NCBI GenBank assembly: GCA_945897915.1
Contig: CAMDGB010000004.1
Location: 1 to 64,000, forward strand
Origin: Chryseobacterium gleum
GTDB taxonomy: Bacteria > Bacteroidota > Bacteroidia > Flavobacteriales > Flavobacteriaceae
Reading direction: 5' to 3'
DNA length: 64,000 bases
The position numbers and the translations under genes are program-made. Position 1 is the stretch's first letter. Every line of letters starts with the position of its first letter. This document shows, piece by piece, positions 40,225 to 48,934 of this stretch. The notes beneath the pieces are model-generated. The model worked only from the letters and a program-made list of their open reading frames with translations, had not been told where the DNA came from and searched no databases.

Positions 40225-40913
40225 ATAAAAGAAGTTTCAAATAAAACAGAAAAATGTTTTAGAATTTTTTCTTTTACTTCTTCTTCATTCACTTCCCTTC
40301 CCAACTCAACATGCATTGAAGTTACTGCCTTACCACGAATACCACAAGGGATAATATTGTCAAAATAGCCTAAATCGGCATTTACATTTAATGCAAAACC
40401 ATGCATGGTTACCCAACGAGAAGCACGAACACCCAAAGCACAAATTTTTCGAGCAAAAGGAGTGCCAATATCAAACCACACCCCTGTTTCTCCAGGACTA
40501 CGTTCTGTTTTTAATCCGTATTCTGCTAAAGTTAAAATAATGGCTTCTTCTAAAAATCGAAGGTATTTATGAATATCGGTAAAAAAATTTTCTAAATCTA
40601 AAATCGGATAACCCACAATTTGCCCAGGACCGTGATAGGTAATGTCTCCTCCTCTATTTATTTTGTAAAAAGTAGCGCGTTTTTCTATAAGTTGTTTTTC
40701 AGAAAGCAATAAATTTGATAAATCGCCACTTTTTCCTAAGGTATAAACATGAGGATGTGTTACATAAAGAAAAAAATTAGGTGTAGGAAGTGGAGAAGGT
40801 AAATTTCGATTTTGAATTTTTAAATCCACAATTTTTTTAAACAATTCTTCTTGAAATTCCCAAGTTGCTTTGTAATCTTTATCACCTAAATCAAGAAGTT
40901 GGATTTGTTTCAT
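40221..40913 (-). CDS. lipB: Octanoyl-[acyl carrier protein] transferase (lipoate biosynthesis)
   Basis: This 230-residue LipB transfers octanoate from ACP to lipoyl domains. It has [22 protein letters not shown], the lysine motif [25 protein letters not shown] and the catalytic-Cys motif [13 protein letters not shown]. The length is typical. No lipA is nearby. The start ATG is 22 nt downstream of a TATCTTTG -7 element that faces the lysS promoter. Confidence 0.95.
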   Translation of the reverse strand: MKQIQLLDLGDKDYKATWEFQEELFKKIVDLKIQNRNLPSPLPTPNFFLYVTHPHVYTLGKSGDLSNLLLSEKQLIEKRATFYKINRGGDITYHGPGQIVGYPILDLENFFTDIHKYLRFLEEAIILTLAEYGLKTERSPGETGVWFDIGTPFARKICALGVRASRWVTMHGFALNVNADLGYFDNIIPCGIRGKAVTSMHVELGREVNEEEVKEKILKHFSVLFETSFI

Positions 40914-40935
40914 GTATGAAATTAGATTTATTTGT

Positions 40936-40943
40936 CAAAGATA
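40936..40943 (-). promoter_or_regulatory. lipB promoter -7 element (TATCTTTG)
   Basis: A perfect TAnnTTTG on the minus strand lies 22 nt before the lipB ATG. It diverges from the lysS promoter on the other strand. Confidence 0.55.
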
Positions 40944-40977
40944 CAATTTTGAAATCATTCTGCTAAAAAATTCTGAC

Positions 40978-41008
40978 TTTGAAACTATATTTCTATTACC
41001 TATCTTTG
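40978..41008 (+). promoter_or_regulatory. lysS promoter (TTTG-N19-TATCTTTG)
   Basis: TTTG at 40978-40981, a 19-nt spacer and TATCTTTG at 41001-41008 make a textbook Bacteroidetes promoter, 22 nt before the lysS ATG. Confidence 0.8.
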
Positions 41009-41030
41009 TCTTCTTAAAATATAATCTATT

Positions 41031-42725
41031 ATGCAACTTTCCGAACAAGAAATCATTAGAAGAGAGAAATTACAAGCCCTTAGAAACTTGGGAATTAATC
41101 CTTATCCTGCAGATTTATATCCTGTAAAGGATACTTCAAAAGCTATAAAGGATAATTTTGAAGAAGGAAAAAAGGTGGTAATTGCTGGGCGCTTAATGAG
41201 TGTGAGAGATCAAGGAAAAGCTGCTTTTGCTGAAATTCAGGATAGCGAAGGCAGAATGCAAGTATATTTTAACAGAGATTTTATTTGCCAAGGGGAAGAC
41301 AAAACCTTATACAACCAAGTTTTTAAGAAATTAACCGATTTAGGTGATTTTTTAGGAATTGAAGGTGAATTATTTACCACACAAGTAGGTGCAAAATGCA
41401 TAAGAGTAGATCATTTTACTTTTTTAAGCAAAACATTGCGTCCGTTGCCATTTCCAAAAACTGATGAAGATGGAAATGTACATGATGCTTTTAATGATGC
41501 TGAATTGCGTTACCGAATGCGTTACGTAGATTTAGTAGTAAATCCGCAAGTGAAAGAAGTGTTTGTAAAAAGAACAAAATTATTTACTGCGATGCGAACT
41601 TTCTTTAACGAAAGTGGTTATATGGAAGTCGAAACGCCTATCTTACAATCAATTCCAGGAGGTGCAGCAGCGCGTCCGTTTATGACGCATCACAACAGTT
41701 TAGACATTCCTTTATACATGCGAATTGCAAACGAATTATATTTGAAACGATTAATTGTAGGTGGTTTTGATGGTGTGTACGAATTTTCTAAAAACTTCCG
41801 TAACGAAGGTATGGACAGAACACACAATCCAGAATTTACGGCAATGGAAATATATGTAGCGTACAAAGATTACAATTGGATGATGGTATTTACCGAAAAC
41901 CTTTTGGAATATTGTGCTAGAAAAGTGAACGATACGACTGAAGCTACTTTTGGCGAACATAAAATTAGTTTTAAAGCGCCTTATGCTAGAGTCACCATGA
42001 CGCAATCTATCATTGACTTTACGGGATTTGATATTTCTGGAAAAACGGAAGCTGAATTATTTGAAGCAGCAAAAAGCATGGGAATTGATGTAAATGAAAC
42101 CATGGGGAAAGGCAAATTAATTGATGAAATTTTTGGTGCAAAATGCGAAGGAAATTACATTCAACCGACATTCATTACGGATTATCCGAAAGAAATGAGT
42201 CCGCTGTGTAAACAACACCGAAGCAATCCAGAATTAACGGAGCGTTTTGAATTAATGGTTTGTGGAAAAGAAATTGCAAATGCCTATTCGGAATTAAATG
42301 ACCCTATTGACCAAAGAGAACGTTTTGAAGCACAAATGGCTTTAGCAGAAAAAGGTGACGATGAAGCCAACGGAATAATTGATGAAGACTTCTTACGTGC
42401 TTTAGAATACGGAATGCCGCCAACTTCTGGTTTAGGAATAGGAATGGACCGTTTAATTATGTTCTTAACAAATAATGCTTCTATTCAAGAAGTACTATTT
42501 TTCCCACAGATGCGACCAGAGAAAAAAGTAACTTATGAATTAACAGAAGATGAAAAATTTATAGTTAGTTTATTAGAAAAAGAAAACAAACAACCTATCG
42601 GAACGTTAAAAGAAAAAACAGCTTTAAGCGGAAAAAAATGGGATGCTGCTATGAAAGGTTTAGCCAAACATGGTTTAACTAAAGTAGTCGTTGACGGAGA
42701 AAATAAATTGGTGGTTTTAGGGTAA
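41031..42725 (+). CDS. lysS: Lysyl-tRNA synthetase (class II)
   Basis: This 564-residue class II LysRS has an OB-fold anticodon-binding domain (VVIAGRLMSVRDQGKAAFAEIQDSEGRMQVYF). Catalytic motif 2 is FSKNFRNEGMDRTHNPEFTAMEIY and motif 3 is GLGIGMDRLIMFLTNNASIQEVLFFP. It charges tRNA-Lys. About 65 residues extend beyond the usual end (KVTYELTEDEKFIVSLLEKENKQPIGTLKEKTAL...), looking like a small winged-helix-type module; I recall such tails in Bacteroidetes. The start is fixed by the promoter and MQLSEQEIIRREKLQALR. Confidence 0.96.
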   Translation: MQLSEQEIIRREKLQALRNLGINPYPADLYPVKDTSKAIKDNFEEGKKVVIAGRLMSVRDQGKAAFAEIQDSEGRMQVYFNRDFICQGEDKTLYNQVFKKLTDLGDFLGIEGELFTTQVGAKCIRVDHFTFLSKTLRPLPFPKTDEDGNVHDAFNDAELRYRMRYVDLVVNPQVKEVFVKRTKLFTAMRTFFNESGYMEVETPILQSIPGGAAARPFMTHHNSLDIPLYMRIANELYLKRLIVGGFDGVYEFSKNFRNEGMDRTHNPEFTAMEIYVAYKDYNWMMVFTENLLEYCARKVNDTTEATFGEHKISFKAPYARVTMTQSIIDFTGFDISGKTEAELFEAAKSMGIDVNETMGKGKLIDEIFGAKCEGNYIQPTFITDYPKEMSPLCKQHRSNPELTERFELMVCGKEIANAYSELNDPIDQRERFEAQMALAEKGDDEANGIIDEDFLRALEYGMPPTSGLGIGMDRLIMFLTNNASIQEVLFFPQMRPEKKVTYELTEDEKFIVSLLEKENKQPIGTLKEKTALSGKKWDAAMKGLAKHGLTKVVVDGENKLVVLG

Positions 42726-42767
42726 AATTACGAAAAGTAAAAGAAAGAAAAACAAAATATTAAATAC

Positions 42768-42804
42768 AAAAAACCTCGAAACTATAAATTTTCGAGGTTT
42801 TTTT
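42768..42804. terminator. Bidirectional terminator between lysS and the DUF5686 gene
   Basis: The 11-bp stem AAACCTCGAAA/TTTCGAGGTTT is flanked by A and T runs on both sides. It serves two convergent genes. Confidence 0.88.
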
Positions 42805-42844
42805 ATATCTAGGGATTTGGAATTTTTTTATTGGGTTTTTTTAT

Positions 42845-45310
42845 TTAAAATCTCAAACCAAACATAAATCCTTGTCCGAAATTGTTTCCTTGGAAACTTC
42901 TAACATAATCTACTCGGAAAATTTTAAGTTTTCCAAAACCAATTCGGTCTAAACCAACAGTGACTTCTTGATAAGGTCTATTGATAGGAGTAACTAATTG
43001 ATGAAATCCTCCAACTAAATTCCATCCTAATTTATTTATTAGCGGTATTTTATTCATAAAATAACCATTGTCATTATAATTTGCATGCAATTCAAAATAC
43101 TGATTATTAGTAGATTGCGAATAATATGGCAACAAATTAAAACTTGTGTTGTATTGCCCATCAATTCGAACATGCGTTTGGTTTCCGTTAAAATGTTTGT
43201 AATCTACAAATGAAATATTTTCGGCACCAAAAAACTTTCCTGCTTTCAAATTCAATTCCAAATCACCTTTGTTGGCTAAAGTTTTGTTATAATTTAAACG
43301 TGCTTCTAAAAAGTCATATTCATACGCTTTTGAAGTAGCTAAAAATGCTTTTGAATAAGTAAAACCAATCCTTGGATATTTGCCCTCATTCATGTTCATT
43401 TTACCATCTGGTCTGGTGATGTATTTTTGACCAAACACAATACGAGAACTCAAACTGAACTTGGTAACATGATGTTCGTTAAATACTGGAAAAACATCAG
43501 AATTTGGTTGTAATGGATTATTTGAACTGTATACATCATACGTTTTATTTATAGCAAAATCGGTAGTATTATACAATGGCTTTCTGTTTTCATAGGCAAC
43601 AATCGCATTTAAAAACAAACCGTTTATGACTTCTCTACCTGCTCCAATTTCAATAAATTCTTTTTCATATAATTTCATGAAATTATTCTTAAAAACCAAA
43701 GAACTTATTGAGTTTTCAATTTTAGAAATGGGCTCTGAACTATTAAATTGATTGACTTTATTCCCTCCAATAAGACGAATATAAGCATCATTTGTATTAT
43801 TAAATTTATGATAAAAAGAAGCCGTAGGCCGGATGCGTTTATCTGAAAATCCGTATTGAAAATCACTATTTATTATGGTTCGTTTTTGTTTTTCTTCATT
43901 ATAACTTGTGTACGAAAAACCAGAACCAAGATGGTAACCCTGAACGGTATTAAAATTAAACGAAGACAAATTAAATAGCCCTTGATAATTAAATCTTTTG
44001 TTTTTGAAACTGTTTTTAAGTGAATAACCGGTAATTAACTTAATTGCCTTAAATTTATTTGAAACCGCATCAACAGAATCCATGTACACTTGAGAATTTC
44101 TAATTTTATAAACGCTATCTTTTTTTACATAATTTGTAGTCTCTTCCTCTGTTAAAGGCACGGGACGATTTTCTAACCAATAAGAATCTTCCTTTTTATT
44201 TGATCTTTCAGCAAACGTAACCACTTCACTTCCAAAGGTTTTCTTCTCAAAATTAGACACAAAATTATAATTACTAAACACATGCGTAAATTTTCCATTG
44301 AATTTCATCATAAAAACACCTGCTTTAAAATCGAAAGACTGTAAACTTTTTACCCACATTTTAGAATCTGGATTGTAACTAAAATTTTGCACCACTTTAA
44401 AGGTTTCTAAAAACTCTTGTTGGGCTCTGTATCCTTTAATGTCTAAATCGGCAGCATAAATAGCAAACGTATCATCGACAATATAAATATAACCTTCAAA
44501 AACAGGTTCTTTATCGCGTTTTGGGGTTACTTTTAGTTTGTATATATAATTATTGTAACTATCTGTAAAAGAATCTTCTATTTTATATTTATAGTACGTA
44601 AATGCATTTGAAGCAATTGGAGAAATCATAGGGATATTGAAACCAACAGTATTCTGATATAAATCATAATTGGTATTTAAAGCTGTATTAAAGCTAAATC
44701 CATTATCGTTTCCTGCCACTTTACTAGCTATTATTTCTTCTTTTAGATTATTTGGTTTTTCAAACTTAATTTTAGAAACCGTTTCCGATTGATAAATAAT
44801 TCCAGCACCTGTAGAATCAACATTTCCATCTAAATCGCCAATTTCAATTCCCATAAATTTCTTAGGAATATCTTTTACTCTAAAAATTCCTCTTGAGTAA
44901 AAATCGGCTTCATATTTATCGGTTTTATCTGTATTTTTTTTGCGATTGGCTATTGCATTTCTGATAATCGCATTTGCAGGATTTTCGCCGCTTTTTACTA
45001 CAATTTCTTCAATAGAATATTGTTCATCAGATAAAGAAGCATTAATTACTACTGGAAAAGTACTAATATTTTGCGATATGGTTTTCGTTTTATAACCTAA
45101 TATCTTAAAAACCAATGTATAATTACCTGGTTTTTTTATGCTTAGTTCGTACTCTCCGTTTTCATTGGTGGAAGTTCCAATATAAGTTTTTTCAATCGTT
45201 ACACTTGCATATGGCAAAGCGTTTCCTTTAGAATCTGTAACTTTTCCTTTTATTTGTGCAACTGAAAAACAGGAAAAAAGTAATAGTAAAATTGAGGTTT
45301 GGAGCTTCAT
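42845..45310 (-). CDS. DUF5686 / carboxypeptidase-regulatory-like outer-membrane protein
   Basis: This 821-residue protein has signal peptide MKLQTSILLLLFSCFSVAQ. A carboxypeptidase-regulatory-like beta sandwich follows (IKGKVTDSKGNALPYASVTIEKTYIGTSTNENGEYELSIKKPGNYTLVFKILGYKTK), then the DUF5686 region from about residue 110 (NPANAIIRNAIANRKKNTDKTDKYEADFYSRGIFRV). The C-terminus is barrel-like and ends FGQGFMFGLRF. It is probably an outer-membrane protein of Bacteroidetes; the function is unknown. It lies 3 nt after the GIN-domain gene, so the two are an operon. Confidence 0.85.
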   Translation of the reverse strand: MKLQTSILLLLFSCFSVAQIKGKVTDSKGNALPYASVTIEKTYIGTSTNENGEYELSIKKPGNYTLVFKILGYKTKTISQNISTFPVVINASLSDEQYSIEEIVVKSGENPANAIIRNAIANRKKNTDKTDKYEADFYSRGIFRVKDIPKKFMGIEIGDLDGNVDSTGAGIIYQSETVSKIKFEKPNNLKEEIIASKVAGNDNGFSFNTALNTNYDLYQNTVGFNIPMISPIASNAFTYYKYKIEDSFTDSYNNYIYKLKVTPKRDKEPVFEGYIYIVDDTFAIYAADLDIKGYRAQQEFLETFKVVQNFSYNPDSKMWVKSLQSFDFKAGVFMMKFNGKFTHVFSNYNFVSNFEKKTFGSEVVTFAERSNKKEDSYWLENRPVPLTEEETTNYVKKDSVYKIRNSQVYMDSVDAVSNKFKAIKLITGYSLKNSFKNKRFNYQGLFNLSSFNFNTVQGYHLGSGFSYTSYNEEKQKRTIINSDFQYGFSDKRIRPTASFYHKFNNTNDAYIRLIGGNKVNQFNSSEPISKIENSISSLVFKNNFMKLYEKEFIEIGAGREVINGLFLNAIVAYENRKPLYNTTDFAINKTYDVYSSNNPLQPNSDVFPVFNEHHVTKFSLSSRIVFGQKYITRPDGKMNMNEGKYPRIGFTYSKAFLATSKAYEYDFLEARLNYNKTLANKGDLELNLKAGKFFGAENISFVDYKHFNGNQTHVRIDGQYNTSFNLLPYYSQSTNNQYFELHANYNDNGYFMNKIPLINKLGWNLVGGFHQLVTPINRPYQEVTVGLDRIGFGKLKIFRVDYVRSFQGNNFGQGFMFGLRF

Positions 45311-45313
45311 AAA

Positions 45314-46066
45314 TTATTTTATTTGTTCTACAGAGCCAGATGTGCTCTCAGTGATTTTTACTTTTTCTAATTTTCCATAATAATTTATTAAGGCGCTTGT
45401 AGAAGCTGTTGCATCAAGTTCTTTTAATGCGAGAACATGCACATCTGAGGAAGTACTTGCAGACACTTGTGCCACATTTGAAAACAACTCTTTTGCATCG
45501 CAATCGGCTGAACTTGATGCATCGATTGCTAAATTATCTGTTTTGCCTTTTAACGTTACGCTTGAACTGCTAGATAAACTAACCGCAATGTCATCTGTAG
45601 CCATATTTAAAGCCACATTTGAACTTGAAGAAGCATCAATAAAAATAGAATTACATGTTACTGTTCCTGAAAAATCAGCACTTGAAGAGGTGTTAATTTT
45701 TAATAAACTTACGTTTAAATTATTTTTGATAGAAAACGTGGCCGAGGAACTCACCGTTACGCTCCCAATTCCTGGATTTGAAACGGTTACAAGCAATTTG
45801 CTAGTATCCATTTTTTTATAGTAGTTAGTGTTTTCAATAAAAATTTTTAGGATATTATTTTTAGTTTCAACTTTTAAAAACTTCATTAAATCTTTTTCCC
45901 AAGTCACCTCAACATTTTGCACAGGACCTTGAGTATAGATAACATTAACGCCAGATGAAGCTTTAATTGCTGTGAAATTTCCTACACCTCTGTTTTCTTT
46001 AACTTGTCCAAAAGAAGCTGAAAGCATTGCGAAAAAAGGAAGAATAAATACCGTGATGTTTTTCAT
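45314..46066 (-). CDS. Head GIN domain (DUF2807) secreted protein
   Basis: This 250-residue protein has signal peptide MKNITVFILPFFAMLSASFGQ. The head GIN domain follows: GVGNFTAIKASSGVNVIYTQGPVQNVEVTWEKDL, then many SSS/AS strands (INTSSSADFSGTVTCNSIFIDASSSSNVALNM) typical of the DUF2807 beta-helix. It is likely periplasmic or on the envelope. Function is unknown. Its position directly upstream of the DUF5686 gene suggests shared envelope function (inference). Confidence 0.85.
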   Translation of the reverse strand: MKNITVFILPFFAMLSASFGQVKENRGVGNFTAIKASSGVNVIYTQGPVQNVEVTWEKDLMKFLKVETKNNILKIFIENTNYYKKMDTSKLLVTVSNPGIGSVTVSSSATFSIKNNLNVSLLKINTSSSADFSGTVTCNSIFIDASSSSNVALNMATDDIAVSLSSSSSVTLKGKTDNLAIDASSSADCDAKELFSNVAQVSASTSSDVHVLALKELDATASTSALINYYGKLEKVKITESTSGSVEQIK

Positions 46067-46130
46067 TTTTAATATAGATATTTAGGATGTATAGTTATAG
46101 ACGTTTTTATTTACTAAAATGTTGCTTTAT

Positions 46131-46544
46131 TTACAAAAAACTTTGAATCGCAAGAGAATAACTTTTTAAACCAAAACCAATAATTACACCTTTTGCATTT
46201 GGAGAAATATAAGATTGGTGACGAAAAGTTTCTCTAGAAAAAGTATTTGAAATATGCACTTCAACTACTGGTGATTTAATCGCAATTACACAATCGGAAA
46301 TGGCTATAGAAGTATGAGTATAGGCGCCTGCATTCAAAATAATCCCGTCGTATGAAAAACCAACTTCTTGCAGTTTGTTGATAATTTCACCTTCCACATT
46401 TGACTGAAAATAATCTAATTGTACTGATGAAAACTGCAATTTTAATTCCTCAAAATAAGAATCAAAACTTTGATGACCGTAAACTTCTGGTTCGCGTTGT
46501 CCTAATAAATTTAAATTAGGGCCGTTTAAAATTAACAAATGCAT
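46131..46544 (-). CDS. aroQ: 3-dehydroquinate dehydratase, type II
   Basis: This 137-residue type II dehydroquinase catalyses step 3 of the shikimate pathway. It shows ILNGPNLNLLGQREPEVYG (with the catalytic loop), ILNAGAYTHTSIAI, and VEVHISNTFSRETFRHQSYISPNAKGVIIGFGLKSYSLAI. Length is normal. Its ATG overlaps the stop of the upstream M28 peptidase gene by one base (TAATG), which suggests translational coupling. Confidence 0.96.
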   Translation of the reverse strand: MHLLILNGPNLNLLGQREPEVYGHQSFDSYFEELKLQFSSVQLDYFQSNVEGEIINKLQEVGFSYDGIILNAGAYTHTSIAISDCVIAIKSPVVEVHISNTFSRETFRHQSYISPNAKGVIIGFGLKSYSLAIQSFL

Positions 46545-47584
46545 TATTTTCCGTCTTTATCAACTACAATTCTATTTTCTCTATTGGCCAATTCCCAAGC
46601 TAAAGTAAAAGCCAATTTAACTCGCATGGCTAATAAATCGTACTCAATTTTATCAGCTGTATCATTTGGCCCATGATAATCTTCATGTACACCATTGAAA
46701 AAGAAAATCGAAGGAATACCTTTTTTAGCAAAGTTGTAATGATCAGAACGGAAATAAAATCTATTTGGATCGTTTCTTGCGTTGAACGTGTAGTCTAAAT
46801 TTAAACCCACATATTTTGTATTCATTTCTTCGTTTATGGTATGTAATTCTGAACTTAATCTGTCTGAACCAATTACATAAACATATTTTCCGTTTTCCTT
46901 ATGATTTCCAAGTGTATCTCTACGTCCCACCATATCAATATTTATATCTGCAATAGTATTTTTTATAGGAAATAATGGATTTTCAGAATAGTATCTCGAA
47001 CCATGTAACCCGTGTTCTTCACCCGTAACATGTAAAAATAAAATAGAACGTTTTGGAGTAAAACCGTCTTTTTTTGCTTCTGAAAATGCTTTGGCAATTT
47101 CAATTAAAGAAACTGTTCCAGAACCATCATCATCTGCACCGTTAAAAACCTCGCCATTTTTCATACCTACATGGTCGTAATGCGCAGAAATAACAAGTAC
47201 TTCTTCTGGTTTTTCAGAACCAGGTATGAAAGCCCAAATATTTTCAGAATCTCCTAATTTTGGCGAAAAACCTTTTTTCATAAATTCGGAAGAAACTTTT
47301 TGATAAAAATCAGTAGAACCTGGAGGATTTGATATGCCTAAAGCTTTGTATTGTTCAATAAGATATAAACCAGCTTTTTTCTGTCCTGGTTCTCCAGTAT
47401 TTCTGCCTTCCATTTCATCGGAAGCGATAACATGAAGGTTTTTAGACAAACTGGCTTCATTAATTGTATTCATGTATTTTGCAACATCTACAATTTTTTT
47501 TGTAGAGTTGGCAACAACAACTTTTTTTGTAGAACAACTAAGGCAAAATGCAGTTGATACAACAAGTATAAATATCTTTTTCAT
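46544..47584 (-). CDS. M28 family metallopeptidase lipoprotein
   Basis: This 346-residue zinc aminopeptidase-type protein has a lipoprotein signal MKKIFILVVSTAFCLSCSTKK with Cys17. The M28 metal motifs are SAHYDHVG, NGADDDGSGTVSLIEIA, HVTGEEHGLHGS and DINIDMVGR, plus a SDHYNFAKKGIPSIFFFNG motif. All expected ligands (His, Asp, Glu, Asp, His) are present. The ORF track starts at 47635, but the lipoprotein start at ATG 47584 is better. It is likely involved in peptide degradation in the periplasm or at the cell surface. Confidence 0.92.
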   Translation of the reverse strand: MKKIFILVVSTAFCLSCSTKKVVVANSTKKIVDVAKYMNTINEASLSKNLHVIASDEMEGRNTGEPGQKKAGLYLIEQYKALGISNPPGSTDFYQKVSSEFMKKGFSPKLGDSENIWAFIPGSEKPEEVLVISAHYDHVGMKNGEVFNGADDDGSGTVSLIEIAKAFSEAKKDGFTPKRSILFLHVTGEEHGLHGSRYYSENPLFPIKNTIADINIDMVGRRDTLGNHKENGKYVYVIGSDRLSSELHTINEEMNTKYVGLNLDYTFNARNDPNRFYFRSDHYNFAKKGIPSIFFFNGVHEDYHGPNDTADKIEYDLLAMRVKLAFTLAWELANRENRIVVDKDGK

Positions 47585-47677
47585 TTGAATTGGTTTTAAA
47601 CAATACAAATCTAATTTAAAAAATTTTGATACCAATAATTTTTATAAAAATTTTAAGAAGAGAAGTAAATTAAAAAA

Positions 47678-47773
47678 TGGCAAGCGACCTACATCGCACC
47701 GCTACAACCACATACCTTTGCTGCGTTCCCACCCTGGAGGATTTTGAGGGAGCTGGTCGTGTAGGACTTGCCA
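47678..47773 (-). ncRNA. ffs: Signal recognition particle RNA (bacterial small SRP RNA)
   Basis: On the minus strand the ends TGGCAAGTCCTACA and TGTAGGTCGCTTGCCA pair. The apical part holds CCAGGGTGGGAACGCAGCAAAGGTA, the SRP Ffh-binding loop in the form I recall for Bacteroidetes. A T-run follows at the 3' end (plus TAAAAAA at 47671). It is transcribed from a canonical promoter ending just before the RNA. It lies in the 276-nt gap between the M28 peptidase and glutaminyl cyclase genes. Ends are approximate to a few bases. Confidence 0.88.
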
Positions 47774-47776
47774 GTG

Positions 47777-47807
47777 CAAATATACAATCTTTTATTATTT
47801 CTACAAA
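47777..47807 (-). promoter_or_regulatory. SRP RNA promoter (TTTG-N19-TATATTTG)
   Basis: The minus strand has TTTG at 47804-47807, a 19-nt spacer and TATATTTG at 47777-47784. The predicted RNA begins within a few bases. Both boxes match consensus. Confidence 0.85.
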
Positions 47808-47860
47808 TCAAAAATTAGTTTAAAATAAATTGTAATATTGTAATATAAAATAATTTGAAT

Positions 47861-48910
47861 ATGAAAAAAATTAACTTACTTATAATCACAACATTAAGTG
47901 TTTTTTTATATAATTGTAGTGAAACAAAAGACCTATTTTCTATTGCTACAAAAGACTTAAAACAGGTTTATAAACCAACTGAAACTGTGAATTTAAGCAT
48001 TGAAAATACGGGAAATGCTAAAATTGATTCGGTAATTTATTTTTCAAACGATATAAAATTAGGTAAATCAACTGAAAATGCAGTTTTTAATTTAAGATTA
48101 GAAAAATTACAATTTGGTATTCAAGACATAAAAGCAATTGTGCATTCTGAAGGTGAAAAAACAGAGTGTATAACATCTTTTGAATTGGTTTCGAATATCA
48201 CACCAAAATTGTATGAAACGAAAGATTATACAATTTTTAATACGTATAATCACGACAGCAATGCGTATACACAAGGGTTAGAATTTTACAATGGCGTTTT
48301 ATTTGAAGGAACTGGTCAGAATGGCGAATCAACCCTAAGAAAAACAGATTATAAATCAGGATATGTTTCAAAATCTGTACCTTTATCACCTGATTATTTT
48401 GGAGAAGGGATTACGTTTTTTAATGGAAAAATTTACCAATTGACATGGAAAAATAAAGTCGGATTTATTTATAATGCCGCAACTTTAGAGCAAGAAAAAA
48501 CATTTGATTATTTTTCAGACATTGAAGGTTGGGGCTTAACGCACAATGAAAAACATTTGATAATGAGCGACGGAACGAATAAAATTTATTTTCTAAATCC
48601 TGAATCTCAAAAAATGGAACGCTTCATTAATGTTTATTCTGATGCAAATGCTATTGCAGAAATTAACGAGTTAGAATGGATTGACGGAAAAATTTGGGCT
48701 AACATTTATCAGAAAGATGTAATAGTTATTCTCAATCCAGAAAATGGAGCTGTAGAAAGTGCCATCGATTTTTCAGAGTTAAAATCAAAAAACACAAAAA
48801 CACTTTTAGATGGTGAGGTTTTAAACGGAATTGCTTTTAACCCATTAACAAAAACTGTGTTTATTACTGGTAAAAATTGGGATAAAATGTTCGAAATTAA
48901 ATTGAAATAA
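47861..48910 (+). CDS. Glutaminyl-peptide cyclotransferase lipoprotein
   Basis: This 349-residue protein has a lipoprotein signal (MKKINLLIITTLSVFLYNCSETK). An N-terminal Ig-like domain is followed by a five-bladed propeller of the glutamine cyclotransferase family: TYNHDSNAYTQGLEFYNGVLFEGTGQNGESTLRKTDYKSG, GEGITFFNGKIYQLTWKNK and GWGLTHNEKHLIMSDGTNKIYFLNPES. It cyclises N-terminal Gln to pyroglutamate on exported proteins, a modification I recall as common for Sec-exported proteins in Bacteroidetes. The ORF track starts at a TTG; the ATG at 47861 is preferred. Confidence 0.92.
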   Translation: MKKINLLIITTLSVFLYNCSETKDLFSIATKDLKQVYKPTETVNLSIENTGNAKIDSVIYFSNDIKLGKSTENAVFNLRLEKLQFGIQDIKAIVHSEGEKTECITSFELVSNITPKLYETKDYTIFNTYNHDSNAYTQGLEFYNGVLFEGTGQNGESTLRKTDYKSGYVSKSVPLSPDYFGEGITFFNGKIYQLTWKNKVGFIYNAATLEQEKTFDYFSDIEGWGLTHNEKHLIMSDGTNKIYFLNPESQKMERFINVYSDANAIAEINELEWIDGKIWANIYQKDVIVILNPENGAVESAIDFSELKSKNTKTLLDGEVLNGIAFNPLTKTVFITGKNWDKMFEIKLK

Positions 48911-48934
48911 TTATCAAATAAAATATTAAAAACT

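Noticed and set aside
40912-41127. 71-residue plus-strand ORF upstream of lysS
   Set aside because: It overlaps the lipB/lysS promoter region and the start of lysS in another frame.
47636-47677. Possible small gene between the M28 peptidase and SRP RNA
   Set aside because: Only AT-rich spacer and the SRP RNA 3' T-run were seen; no ORF with a plausible start.
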